Origin: an uncultured Rickettsiales bacterium
GTDB lineage: Bacteria > Pseudomonadota > Alphaproteobacteria > UBA8366
Reading direction: 5' to 3'
Assembly (NCBI GenBank): GCA_913046825.1
Contig: CAJWTF010000092.1
Location: forward strand, 1 to 15,186
DNA length: 15,186 nt
This document shows positions 1-5,818 of this stretch, piece after piece. A program made the position numbers and the translations under genes. Below the pieces are notes generated by a model, which was not told where the DNA came from, did not search any database, and saw only the letters and a program-made list of their open reading frames with translations. The first letter of the stretch is position 1. Each line of letters opens with the position of its first letter.

Positions 1-7
1 TTCTCAT
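1..7 (-). CDS. 5' tip of a second Sel1-type gene (partial)
   Basis: Only the first two codons (ATG AGA) and one further base lie in the window, read leftward from position 7. The start codon and the roughly 50 bases upstream of it closely match the start codon and leader of the Sel1-repeat gene that begins at 1050. The inference is that a tandem paralogue continues off the left edge. The gap from the stop of the first gene (73-75) to this ATG is 65 bases, so the two could be co-transcribed. Nothing of the protein beyond Met-Arg can be seen. Confidence 0.45.
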
Positions 8-56
8 AGGAATGAGTCTAGTGGATTTGGAGAGTGAGGGTAGAGACGGGTGGAGT
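1..56. repeat. Direct repeat copy A (gene start plus leader)
   Basis: This stretch aligns without gaps to 1044-1099, at very roughly 80% identity by eye. The match covers the first codons and upstream leader of the minus-strand Sel1 gene. It is best explained by tandem duplication of the whole gene with its leader. Confidence 0.65.
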
Positions 57-72
57 TTAGAGACTTCCTAAC

Positions 73-1050
73 TCAACACCCTTTGTATTTCTTACGGACA
101 CATTCACGGGCAAGGTCTTGTGCTTTTTTGAGTTGGGATGGGGTCATTCTCCCCACAACCTTTTCTCTATTTTTTGATGCGTACTTACTTTCGCCCGACG
201 ATGCAGCAAGGTTCAACCACATATGAGCATAAACATAATCCTGCGGGACCCCTTGTCCTCTTCCGTAAGCATTGCCCAAATTGTATTGAGCATGGGCATC
301 ACCTTGTTCCGCAGCAAGTCTGTACCATTCTACCGCAGTCTTATCGTTCTGTGGAACGCCCCATCCGTTGCTGTACATTACACCCAGATTGTACTGAGCA
401 AAGGCATCTTCCTGTTCTGCAGCAAGTCTATACCATTTTACCGCAGTCTTATCGTTCTCTGGAACTCCTCGTCCTTGGTCGTACCTCACACCCAGATTGT
501 ACTGGGCAGAGGCAACCCCCTGTTCCGCAGCAAGTTTGTACCACTTCACGGCGGTCTTATAGTCCTGAGGAACACCTTGTCCTATGTCGTACATTATACC
601 CAGATTGTACTGGGCGAGGGCGTGTCCCTGTTCAGCAGCAAGTTTGTATAACTTCACCGCAGTCTTATCATTCTCCGGAACACCTTGTCCGTTGGAGTAC
701 ATATTACCCAGATTGTTCTGGGCAAAGGCATACCCCTGTTCAGCAGCAAGTCTGTACCACTTCACCGCAGTCTTATAGTCCTGTGGGACACCTTGTCCTC
801 TGGAATACATTTGACCCAGATTGAACTGTGCAGAGATATTCCTCTGTTCGGCATGGGGTTGGAACTCCCGAAGAGCGGTTTTATAGTCACCTTTCTTATA
901 GGAAGCAGAGCATTTATCCGCTATCGGCGAATGAGAATGTTTCGTCCCTGTAAGGCAAAATCCCTTTATTGTTTCAGCACTCGCACTCAATCCCGCACTT
1001 CCAAGAAGCACGACAATCGTCAGACAGAGTGTTGCGGTAAGTTTTCTCAT
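73..1050 (-). CDS. Secreted Sel1-repeat (SLR/TPR-like) protein
   Basis: A 325-residue Sel1-like repeat protein, a family of helical-hairpin scaffolds that bind partner proteins; the partner is not evident. The N-terminus is a clear Sec signal peptide: a positive start (MRK), a hydrophobic core to about residue 20 and an ASA cleavage site near residue 25, so the mature protein is probably periplasmic or exported. Residues 56-271 form six 36-residue Sel1 units, each with the pattern AxxWYxLAAEQGxAxAQxNLGxMYxxGxGVPxD. The tail (272-325) is a degenerate seventh unit plus a basic helix of the MTPSQLKKAQ type common in alphaproteobacterial Sel1 proteins. Cysteines near both ends of the mature chain (32, 47, 317, 325) could form disulfides. 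No Shine-Dalgarno precedes the ATG, but that ATG is conserved in the duplicated leader at the window's left edge, which supports this start. Confidence 0.9.
   Translation of the reverse strand: MRKLTATLCLTIVVLLGSAGLSASAETIKGFCLTGTKHSHSPIADKCSASYKKGDYKTALREFQPHAEQRNISAQFNLGQMYSRGQGVPQDYKTAVKWYRLAAEQGYAFAQNNLGNMYSNGQGVPENDKTAVKLYKLAAEQGHALAQYNLGIMYDIGQGVPQDYKTAVKWYKLAAEQGVASAQYNLGVRYDQGRGVPENDKTAVKWYRLAAEQEDAFAQYNLGVMYSNGWGVPQNDKTAVEWYRLAAEQGDAHAQYNLGNAYGRGQGVPQDYVYAHMWLNLAASSGESKYASKNREKVVGRMTPSQLKKAQDLARECVRKKYKGC
238..885 (-). repeat. Six tandem 108-bp coding repeats (Sel1 units)
   Basis: Six in-frame 108-base units encode residues 56-271 of the Sel1 protein. The units stay similar at DNA level: blocks for KTAV, LAAEQG and AQYNLG recur almost verbatim, with alternating unit ends PQD/PEN. 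Such repeats can gain or lose units by recombination, so unit number may vary between strains. Confidence 0.8.
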
Positions 1051-1099
1051 AGAAATGAGTTTAGTGGATTTTGAGTGTGTAGGTAGAGAGAGGGGGATT
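1044..1099. repeat. Direct repeat copy B (Sel1 gene start plus leader)
   Basis: This is the leader and first codons of the Sel1 gene, repeated at 1-56. On the minus strand the leader is rich in C, T and A and has no purine-rich ribosome-binding motif. Confidence 0.65.
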
Positions 1100-1133
1100 C
1101 AATCAATTGACTAAACACTGATACCTAAATGCA

Positions 1134-1180
1134 GAAACCCACCTGTTCAGTGGGTTTCCATTAGTTTCACAGAGGTGAAA
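1134..1180. other. Two adjacent hairpins in the gap upstream of the Sel1 gene
   Basis: A perfect 9-bp stem pairs 1134-1142 (GAAACCCAC) with 1150-1158 (GTGGGTTTC) around a 7-base loop. A second perfect 6-bp stem pairs 1165-1170 (TTTCAC) with 1175-1180 (GTGAAA) around loop AGAG. They lie in the 328-base gap between the start of the minus-strand Sel1 gene (1050) and the start of the plus-strand small ORF (1379). Neither stem is followed by a T run, and neither lies downstream of a visible gene, so a terminator is not the natural reading. They could be part of a leader or small RNA. I see no gene in the rest of the gap (1181-1378). Confidence 0.4.
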
Positions 1181-1378
1181 TTCGTAGATCTTGTTACGGT
1201 TGAAGGTATGCAATTCGTATCACAGAACACCCCCCGTCAAAACTGGAAACCAAAATCTAATCTATAAATGCAATAACGTCTCTTGGAGACATATCGAAGA
1301 CAGGCACACCCTCACTAAATCTAAAAATATCTTATTTTAACTTTCCATATCGACTTTGAGAATTACTATACTGCATTT

Positions 1379-1585
1379 ATGTCAATTACCATCGATACAG
1401 TGCTTAGTGCGATTGCGACAATAGCAATCGTAAGTTTTTGTTTCTGGAAACCTAATTTCCCTCAAAATATATTACCTAAAATTGGTATCCAGAACGTTAA
1501 GATAGAAGGTGTTTTCCTTGGGTTTTATTGGATTAGCATACCTGTGATAATTTACTGCCTCATGACGATGATGTGGCAATCATAG
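1379..1585 (+). CDS. Hypothetical small membrane protein
   Basis: A 68-residue reading frame with two strongly hydrophobic segments, about residues 6-22 and 46-66, joined by a short polar linker with a few Lys residues. This would make a two-helix inner-membrane hairpin. I recognise no family. The ATG has no convincing Shine-Dalgarno and the leader is AT-rich. Hydrophobicity and the lack of competing frames are the only support, so it may not be a real gene. Confidence 0.3.
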   Translation: MSITIDTVLSAIATIAIVSFCFWKPNFPQNILPKIGIQNVKIEGVFLGFYWISIPVIIYCLMTMMWQS

Positions 1586-1813
1586 TACTCTCGATAAATC
1601 TTGCAGCAACATCTTGCATTCTTTGAGAGAGAGAATACGAGTTCAAACACCCTTTATAACCCTCTCAGCACGTCATATAGATGCATTAGAGTTACAATCT
1701 CTCAAATGGTGTGGGTCTGCATCTGTAAGACGAAATCAACCTCTCTGCCCTCAATACAATATTTGCACACTGTATCTTTTAAATCTGCGATTTATCAGTA
1801 TGTTCAACTCGCC

Positions 1814-1903
1814 GGACAGGTGCCTGAGTGGTTGAAAGGACCGGTCTTGAAAACCGGCATAGGTTTACGCCTATCGTGGGTTCGAATCCCACCCTGTCCG
1901 CCA
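1814..1903 (+). tRNA. tRNA-Ser (anticodon UGA)
   Basis: A complete class II tRNA. Acceptor strand GGACAGG (1814-1820) pairs with CCTGTCC (1893-1899), followed by discriminator G at 1900 and an encoded CCA (1901-1903). The anticodon stem CCGGT/ACCGG (1841-1845 and 1853-1857) encloses loop CTTGAAA with anticodon TGA at 1848-1850, which reads UCN serine codons. A long variable arm follows (around 1860-1875), as expected for tRNA-Ser, then a T-arm with GGTTCGAATCC. It stands alone among small ORFs. A broken relative of another tRNA-Ser lies about 460 bases downstream. Confidence 0.97.
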
Positions 1904-1943
1904 GAATTTACTTCTTATACATTGATTATACGGGAAATTGGTG

Positions 1944-2240
1944 ATGCCAAAATTTGCTAGCAGTGTTCGTTTTCAAGCAAAATCAGGGCAAGAGGATGCC
2001 TTTATGGAAGCGAATTTGACGTTTGATATCGCAGACTATGCGGGTTGCCTGTCTCATCAGTGTATCAACGCTGGCGATGGTCGATTTCAATCAGTCGCTG
2101 TTTGGGAAAGTGAAGATGCACTCGTCCAGGCAAGACCACTTCTGATTAAGTTCCTTGATACGCTCAGGCCAATGCTAGAAGAGATCTCGCCGGAACTCGG
2201 CGTAACCGATCCGATCTCAGGGTATATTATCGAAAATTAA
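1944..2240 (+). CDS. ABM-like small dimeric alpha-beta barrel protein
   Basis: A 98-residue protein that looks like the antibiotic biosynthesis monooxygenase (ABM)/dimeric alpha-beta barrel fold. It has an N-terminal beta strand (SSVRFQAKSGQEDAF), a helix, a central GCLSHQCIN strand, and the typical xFQSVAVWESEDALVQAR strand-helix passage. Such proteins are often cofactor-free quinol monooxygenases or heme-binding partners, but no catalytic residue can be assigned here. I chose the ATG at 1944, although in-frame TTG (1938) and GTG (1941) codons stand directly before it. The ribosome-binding site is weak. It begins 40 bases after the tRNA-Ser and is transcribed in the same direction. Fold assignment is moderate; function is unknown. 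Confidence 0.6.
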   Translation: MPKFASSVRFQAKSGQEDAFMEANLTFDIADYAGCLSHQCINAGDGRFQSVAVWESEDALVQARPLLIKFLDTLRPMLEEISPELGVTDPISGYIIEN

Positions 2241-2356
2241 GATTTGTTTTGATCTTACTAGTGACGGTTTTGACGACCTAATTATGACTGTGGACTGACC
2301 AACACACTAACCAACAATCCCACTTAATGAAAGTATATCAATATGTTATATACTAT

Positions 2357-2422
2357 TCACAGGTCTTGAAAACTGGAATGCGTGTAAGCGTATCGGGGGT
2401 TCGAATCCCCCCTCCTCCGCCA
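2357..2422 (+). pseudogene. Orphan 3' half of a tRNA-Ser (possible att site)
   Basis: This is the 3' half of a tRNA-Ser without its 5' half. Visible parts are the anticodon loop CTTGAAA (anticodon TGA), a long variable arm with ATGCG/CGTAT pairing, a perfect T-arm GGGGG-TTCGAAT-CCCCC, a full 7-base acceptor 3' strand CTCCTCC, discriminator G and CCA. The matching acceptor 5' strand GGAGGAG and the D-arm are absent upstream. The anticodon stem has a mismatch on its 5' side, which suggests homology ends near 2360. The acceptor strand differs from the intact tRNA-Ser at 1814 (GGACAGG), so this is not a copy of that gene. Integrative elements often use tRNA 3' ends as attachment sites and leave just such a remnant; that role is inferred. 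Confidence 0.75.
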
Positions 2423-2483
2423 TATTTCAGTTTTCGATCGTCCGGAACAGTCCATTCAGATCCTAAAAATATATATAATTTAA

Positions 2484-2517
2484 GGGGTAGGGTTCGATTC
2501 CTTCCCTGACTATCCAT
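2484..2517 (+). other. Degenerate tRNA T-arm/acceptor-like fragment
   Basis: This stretch contains GGGTTCGATTCC followed about a dozen bases later by ATCCA, so it looks like the T-loop and 3' end of a tRNA. The T-stem pairs imperfectly and the spacing to CCA is one base too long. It lies 60-90 bases after the orphan tRNA-Ser half. It may be a second decayed integration scar or chance. Confidence 0.25.
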
Positions 2518-2559
2518 TCCTATCGGCGTGCATCTAATTATAATATCTAGCTAGAAAGG

Positions 2560-2985
2560 ATGGTAGATGCCACGGCACGTTCACAGGCTCTAGGTTCCAG
2601 GTGTAAAGGCGGCAAACAAGCCAAGCGCTTACGCTGTCGGTGCAGGCCTTTATTTACGAATCAGTAAATGGGGAAAGTCCCGGGTCGATAATTCGAGCGT
2701 TAGCACGCACGAACACGTGCATCCCTAATATACCCAGAAGCGCCGGACAACGCATTTTGTCCAGCACCACGTTACCGTATGACTGACAAGGTTTCCCGTT
2801 AGCTTCCAATGCCGCGCGAGAAGATCAAGACCGGCCGCCAACTGGTTGTAACGCCTCGGCGGAATGACAGTTATGTAAAACTGGACAAGTCCCGTCAGGT
2901 GGGATGATCTCTAATAAGCACCCTGTAACAGTCGGCAGGACAATGCGATAACGTCAGGCTTTTCAGTGCTTATAGTCCTTGGACC
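2560..2985 (+). ncRNA. Candidate structured noncoding RNA
   Basis: No reading frame of useful size crosses this stretch between the tRNA remnants and the DUF1330 gene, yet it holds many perfect stems. TAAAGGC (2604-2610) pairs with GCCTTTA (2646-2652) and encloses GGC/GCC (2611-2613 and 2620-2622) and AGCG/CGCT (2624-2627 and 2632-2635). Further stems are ATTTAC/GTAAAT (2652-2657 and 2664-2669), GCACG/CGTGC (2703-2707 and 2716-2720), GGACAA/TTGTCC (2745-2750 and 2757-2762), CCGCC/GGCGG (2835-2839 and 2858-2862), CAGTT/AACTG (2868-2872 and 2879-2883), TCCC/GGGA (2890-2893 and 2901-2904) and ATAAGCAC/GTGCTTAT (2914-2921 and 2966-2973). Some stems of this size are expected by chance in 430 bases; the long ones make an RNA plausible, not proven. 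Strand and ends are guesses. Large tRNA-adjacent RNAs such as GOLLD are known, but I cannot match this one to a family. Confidence 0.3.
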
Positions 2986-3002
2986 TTTAGGCTTTATTGA
3001 TA

Positions 3003-3329
3003 TTACCCCTTAGGCAGATAGGGAATTGCGCCGGCTAGATCAGTGTCATCAAGGATGTGCAGCCGGGAAATGCTGCCCTCTTGGCGCGCCTTTGCATAGG
3101 GTGCGTATTCTTCGGACCCGGCAAAATTTTGAACAGCTTCCATTGACGGAAACTCAATCAGCGCAACCAAGGTCGTGTCGAGGCCCTCGCCTTCCACGGT
3201 GGTGATATTGCCAGTGCGCGACAAATATTTTCCACCATGTTTATGGACGATATCATGCACATTGGCGGCGTAATCTGGAACCCACGAATCGTCCGTCACT
3301 TTAATGTCTGCTATAACATATACGGTCAT
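3003..3329 (-). CDS. DUF1330 domain-containing protein
   Basis: A 108-residue protein with the DUF1330 pattern: an N-terminal strand (MTVYVIADIKVTD), a helix YAANVHDIVHKHGGKYLSR, then VALIEFPSMEAVQNFAGSEEYAPYAKAR. This last part matches the family's EFPSxEAaxxwYxSpeYqxxxxxR signature. The fold is a dimeric ferredoxin-like barrel; no general reaction is established for the family. I chose the ATG at 3329 because a GGGGAG motif sits 7 bases upstream, whereas the in-frame ATG at 3335 would leave only one base. It is transcribed away from the small ORF at 3416 and stands alone, downstream of the tRNA/RNA region. Confidence 0.85.
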   Translation of the reverse strand: MTVYVIADIKVTDDSWVPDYAANVHDIVHKHGGKYLSRTGNITTVEGEGLDTTLVALIEFPSMEAVQNFAGSEEYAPYAKARQEGSISRLHILDDTDLAGAIPYLPKG

Positions 3330-3415
3330 AATCATTCTCCCCTGGATGAAATAAGATTTTTTATTAGCTCAGTTTGGCAGGAGTTTTTACTAAAGTCTTG
3401 AATTTTTTTGTGCCG

Positions 3416-3619
3416 ATGAACCGTGATAGGACAATTGCAGTTTATATCGCGCGTTTGATCGGAAATGCCGACCATTTGTTTCTGGCTCGAAACGCACATC
3501 CTGCGTTACCGCTATCTACTCTCAACGCTGGATTTAGACTCTTGTTGCACGGTTTGTCAGCGGAGCAGCTTCATTATTTTTTACGACTGAGAAAACGAGT
3601 ATCCAACAACCAAGCTTAA
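3416..3619 (+). CDS. Doubtful small hypothetical ORF
   Basis: A 67-codon frame from ATG 3416; an in-frame TTG at 3374 would extend it by 14 codons. The predicted peptide is basic with a moderately hydrophobic middle (LPLSTLNAGFRLLLHGL), and I recognise no family. There is no good Shine-Dalgarno before the ATG. It fills the gap between the divergent DUF1330 gene and the convergent oxidoreductase gene. It may be noncoding. Confidence 0.2.
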   Translation: MNRDRTIAVYIARLIGNADHLFLARNAHPALPLSTLNAGFRLLLHGLSAEQLHYFLRLRKRVSNNQA

Positions 3620-3652
3620 TGGGCATGTTAGATTAATTCTACAAGTCGATGC

Positions 3653-4702
3653 TCACTCCCGTGGCGGGTTAAGCCGCGCCAGCTCCGCCATTAAATCCAC
3701 GGCGCCGTCTTGCGCTGGGGATACGGTGATGCTGTTGGCGCCGGAATCTTCCCACGCCCGGAAGCGCTGTTTGATGCGGTCGGGTGGGCCCATCAGGCCG
3801 CGCGAATCGATCCATTCGTCGGGGACAGTCGCGATCGCTTCTTCCTTGTGCCCGGCAAGGTAGAGCTCCTGAATTCGCTCGGCCTCGTCTCCGTAACCGC
3901 GCCTGATGAACATGTCCTTGTGGAAGTTCTTCTCTTTGTGACCCATCCCGCCAATGTAGAGCGCTTCGCGGGGCTTCAGCCGGTCGATTGAGGTTTTCAC
4001 GTCCTCGTCCACATCGACGAAGACGCGGGCTTGGATATCGAAATTGTGCCAACTCTTACCATTGCCCGCCCGCTTAAAGCCTTCCTCGAGCCACGGCTTA
4101 TACTCGTCCATTGTGCCCGGCATAAATCCCAAGGGCAGCCAGCCGTCGGCAATCTCTCCCGTGAGGCGCACCGTTGCCTCATTGCCAGAGCCAATGAAGA
4201 CCGGGATATCCGGGTTCATGTGCAGGATGGATTTCAGCGGTTTGCCGACACCGAGTGCCCCTTCGCCTTCGTATGGTAATTTCAGCTGTTTGCCGTCATG
4301 GGTCAGGCCTTCCTCGCGCTTCCAGACCTTGCGCATGATGCTGACGTAATCCTTCAGCCAATAATACGGGCTGCCCCAGGGTTGGCCGTACCAACCCTCA
4401 ACAATCTGCGGGCCGGAGACGCCGAGGCCTGCGATAAAGCGCCCGCCACCAGCCAACGCATCGACGGTGCCGGCGGACATAGCGGTATTTGCCGGTGTGC
4501 GCGCGGAGACCTGAATGATGCCTGTGCCCAGCTTGATCCGCTTGGTGATTGCGGCCAGATACGCCAAAGGCGTGATCGCGTCGGAGCCATAGGCTTCCGC
4601 CGTCCATACGCTGTCGTAGCCGAGTTTCTCCGCCCGTATGATGCGGTCGACCGGCAGGTCCATGGTGGCACCGGAATAGCCGATCGAGAGTCCGAGTTTC
4701 AT
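3653..4702 (-). CDS. LLM-class F420-dependent oxidoreductase, Rv3520c-like
   Basis: A 349-residue TIM-barrel enzyme of the luciferase-like monooxygenase superfamily, which uses F420 or FMN to oxidise or reduce organic substrates in the cytosol. From memory it closely follows the mycobacterial Rv3520c type. It opens with MKLGLSIGYSGA and has SVWTAEAYGSDAITPLAYLAA near residues 31-50, then KLGTGIIQVSARTPANTAM, GLGVSGPQIVEGWYG around 92-106, DIPVFIGSGNEATVRLTGEIADGWLP, and LYIGGMGHKEKNFHKDM in the C-terminal third. AGGAG lies 8 bases before the ATG, so the start is well supported. It is the last gene of a minus-strand run behind CaiB and the MaoC pair, but a 100-bp palindromic element separates it from them, so co-transcription is uncertain. 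The substrate is unknown. Confidence 0.92.
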   Translation of the reverse strand: MKLGLSIGYSGATMDLPVDRIIRAEKLGYDSVWTAEAYGSDAITPLAYLAAITKRIKLGTGIIQVSARTPANTAMSAGTVDALAGGGRFIAGLGVSGPQIVEGWYGQPWGSPYYWLKDYVSIMRKVWKREEGLTHDGKQLKLPYEGEGALGVGKPLKSILHMNPDIPVFIGSGNEATVRLTGEIADGWLPLGFMPGTMDEYKPWLEEGFKRAGNGKSWHNFDIQARVFVDVDEDVKTSIDRLKPREALYIGGMGHKEKNFHKDMFIRRGYGDEAERIQELYLAGHKEEAIATVPDEWIDSRGLMGPPDRIKQRFRAWEDSGANSITVSPAQDGAVDLMAELARLNPPRE

Positions 4703-4731
4703 GAGGCGTCTCCTGGTTTTCTTTTAAGGAA

Positions 4732-4829
4732 CCCTTCACCCTAACCCTCTCCCACAAGGGGAGAGGGGATTACGGGAAACGTCGAATGCGCTCCTACTCC
4801 CCTTGTGGGAGAGGGCCGGGGTGAGGGGG
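4732..4829. repeat. Large palindromic (REP/MITE-like) intergenic element
   Basis: Two arms of about 30 bases form an imperfect inverted repeat. The left arm (about 4732-4762) carries CCCTCTCCCACAAGGGGA, and the right arm (about 4798-4829) carries its reverse complement. Some 35 bases of unique DNA (4763-4797) separate them. Each arm is also a smaller hairpin (CCTCTCCC against GGGAGAGG on the left). Elements reading CCCTCACCCxxxCCCTCTCCC are widespread as intergenic repeats in proteobacterial genomes. It starts 5 bases after the MaoC stop codon, so it may end or stabilise that transcript. No transposase is present. Confidence 0.8.
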
Positions 4830-4834
4830 CTTTT

Positions 4835-5257
4835 TTAGGGGTCGACCTTGGCCGTTGCATAGCCGCTGACCACGGTGGTGCCGTCTTGGTTTGTCGTCTT
4901 CACTTCCAAGTCGACAAGCTTGTCGCCGCCTTCCTCGCGGAGTTCCGTCACGGTCGCGGTCGAGGTCAATGTGTCCCCTGGCCAAACTTGGTTGGTGAAA
5001 CGGACGCCAAATTTAGTTAACCGTCCGTCGCCGACATAGTTGGTCAACATTTTGCCTGTCAGCCCCATGGTCAACATGCCGTGGGCGAAGACGCTCGGAT
5101 AGCCGGCCACTTCCTTCGTATAAACATCATCGGTGTGCAGCGGGTTATAGTCGCCCGACGCACCCGAATACATAACCAGTTGGGTGCGACTCAGATCGTC
5201 GACGACGACTTCTTGATGCTCGTCGCCGGGTTTTAGATTGCTTGCGTTGAGTGCCAT
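4835..5257 (-). CDS. MaoC-family (R)-specific enoyl-CoA hydratase
   Basis: A 140-residue single hot-dog domain of the MaoC type, catalysing hydration of a trans-enoyl-CoA or the reverse dehydration. The hydratase-2 motif is complete: YSGASGDYNPLHTDDVY with the catalytic pair Asp36 and His41, followed by FAHGMLTMGLTGKML around residues 57-71. The ending KFGVRFTNQVWPGDTLTSTATV is typical of the family. AGGGAGG lies just before the ATG. It begins 11 bases after the stop of the FAS1-like gene upstream, so the two are translated as a pair. In related systems (HadAB, ChsH-type) such a pair forms one heteromeric dehydratase in which this subunit carries catalysis. The acyl-CoA substrate cannot be read here. 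Confidence 0.92.
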   Translation of the reverse strand: MALNASNLKPGDEHQEVVVDDLSRTQLVMYSGASGDYNPLHTDDVYTKEVAGYPSVFAHGMLTMGLTGKMLTNYVGDGRLTKFGVRFTNQVWPGDTLTSTATVTELREEGGDKLVDLEVKTTNQDGTTVVSGYATAKVDP

Positions 5258-5268
5258 TGTTCCCTCCC

Positions 5269-5754
5269 TTAACTCTGTTCGACCGGCTTCTCGGTCTTCA
5301 CACCGACCGAGCGCATGGTTAGGACCAGTTCGCCGTCCTGATCGCGAAATTCGTGAACCGTCTCGGTGAATTTCAGAAGACCGGCCCGCTTGCTTTCCTT
5401 CTCCCAGGTCTTGCCCGCGTGTTGGGTGACGGTGAGTTGGTCTCCCGGCTTCAGGTGGCGGTGGTATTCATAATGCTGCTCCGCATGCAGCCCCCCCGTT
5501 GACGGCGACGGGCCGTCTAATCCTGTGGGGTTCTTACCGGAGCCGAACCATTTCTCGCCAGTCTTCAGGCGCAGGTGATAGTTCGGATCGAATTGCGCCA
5601 CGGAGCGACCGAAGGTCGGCGGGGCAATGACATTGCCGGTCTCGCTCTTGGCGGCGTAGTCGGCATCTTTATAAATAGGGTTCTCGTCCAGCAGGGAGCG
5701 CGCAAACATCATGATATGCGACCCCTCAACGGGCATTTTAATTTCATCGGCCAC
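5269..5754 (-). CDS. FAS1-like dehydratase (MaoC N-terminal type) subunit
   Basis: A 161-residue hot-dog protein of the MaoC-dehydratase N-terminal (FAS1-like) type. Marks of the family are DENPIYKDADYAAKS near residues 23-37, the APPTF passage at about 44-48, and LHAEQHYEYHRHLKPGDQLTV around 89-109, where relatives usually have HGEQ. The Asp/His catalytic motif of true MaoC hydratases is absent, so it most likely needs the MaoC protein encoded immediately downstream, forming a heteromer that binds the acyl chain between subunits. The start is GTG at 5754, supported by AAGGAG 7-8 bases upstream. It follows CaiB by 64 bases, so the three genes form a CoA-ester operon. Confidence 0.88.
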   Translation of the reverse strand: MADEIKMPVEGSHIMMFARSLLDENPIYKDADYAAKSETGNVIAPPTFGRSVAQFDPNYHLRLKTGEKWFGSGKNPTGLDGPSPSTGGLHAEQHYEYHRHLKPGDQLTVTQHAGKTWEKESKRAGLLKFTETVHEFRDQDGELVLTMRSVGVKTEKPVEQS

Positions 5755-5818
5755 GGATTTTCTCCTTCATCCTTTGCTCACTCGGCAGGAAGAGAGGATG
5801 TGATTCCGATGCGTTCGG

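Noticed and set aside
238..885. CRISPR-like array from regular spacing of repeats
   Set aside because: The 108-base period is in frame and encodes Sel1 units; there are no unique spacers between short repeats.
138..1074. Several plus-strand frames across the Sel1 gene
   Set aside because: They are antisense shadows of a repeat-rich gene; their repetitive products mirror the 108-base units and have no family features.
1134..1158. Rho-independent terminator
   Set aside because: The stem is strong but has no T run and lies upstream of both flanking gene starts.
1601..1960. Plus-strand reading frames running through the tRNA-Ser
   Set aside because: They cross an unmistakable tRNA gene and have no protein family features or ribosome-binding site.
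2327..2509. A 60-codon frame over the orphan tRNA half
   Set aside because: Its proline-rich part is simply the translated T-arm of the tRNA remnant.
2484..2720. Permuted alphaproteobacterial tmRNA, because of the T-loop-like fragment and stems
   Set aside because: No GGGG-start coding piece and no recognisable tag-peptide reading frame were visible.
2660..2960. RNase P RNA, because of GGGGAAAGTCCCGGG and GATAACGTCAGGC
   Set aside because: The two motifs lie some 280 bases apart, whereas in RNase P RNA they lie a few tens of bases apart, and other core parts are missing.
2500..2985. Group I intron, because of GCTTATAGTCC near 2968 resembling the S element
   Set aside because: I could not find convincing P, Q and R elements in order, and the tRNA half lacks an interrupted anticodon loop.
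4031..4757. Overlapping frames on both strands in the Rv3520c-like gene
   Set aside because: GC-rich codon structure opens shadow frames; only the minus-strand 349-residue frame shows a protein family and a ribosome-binding site.
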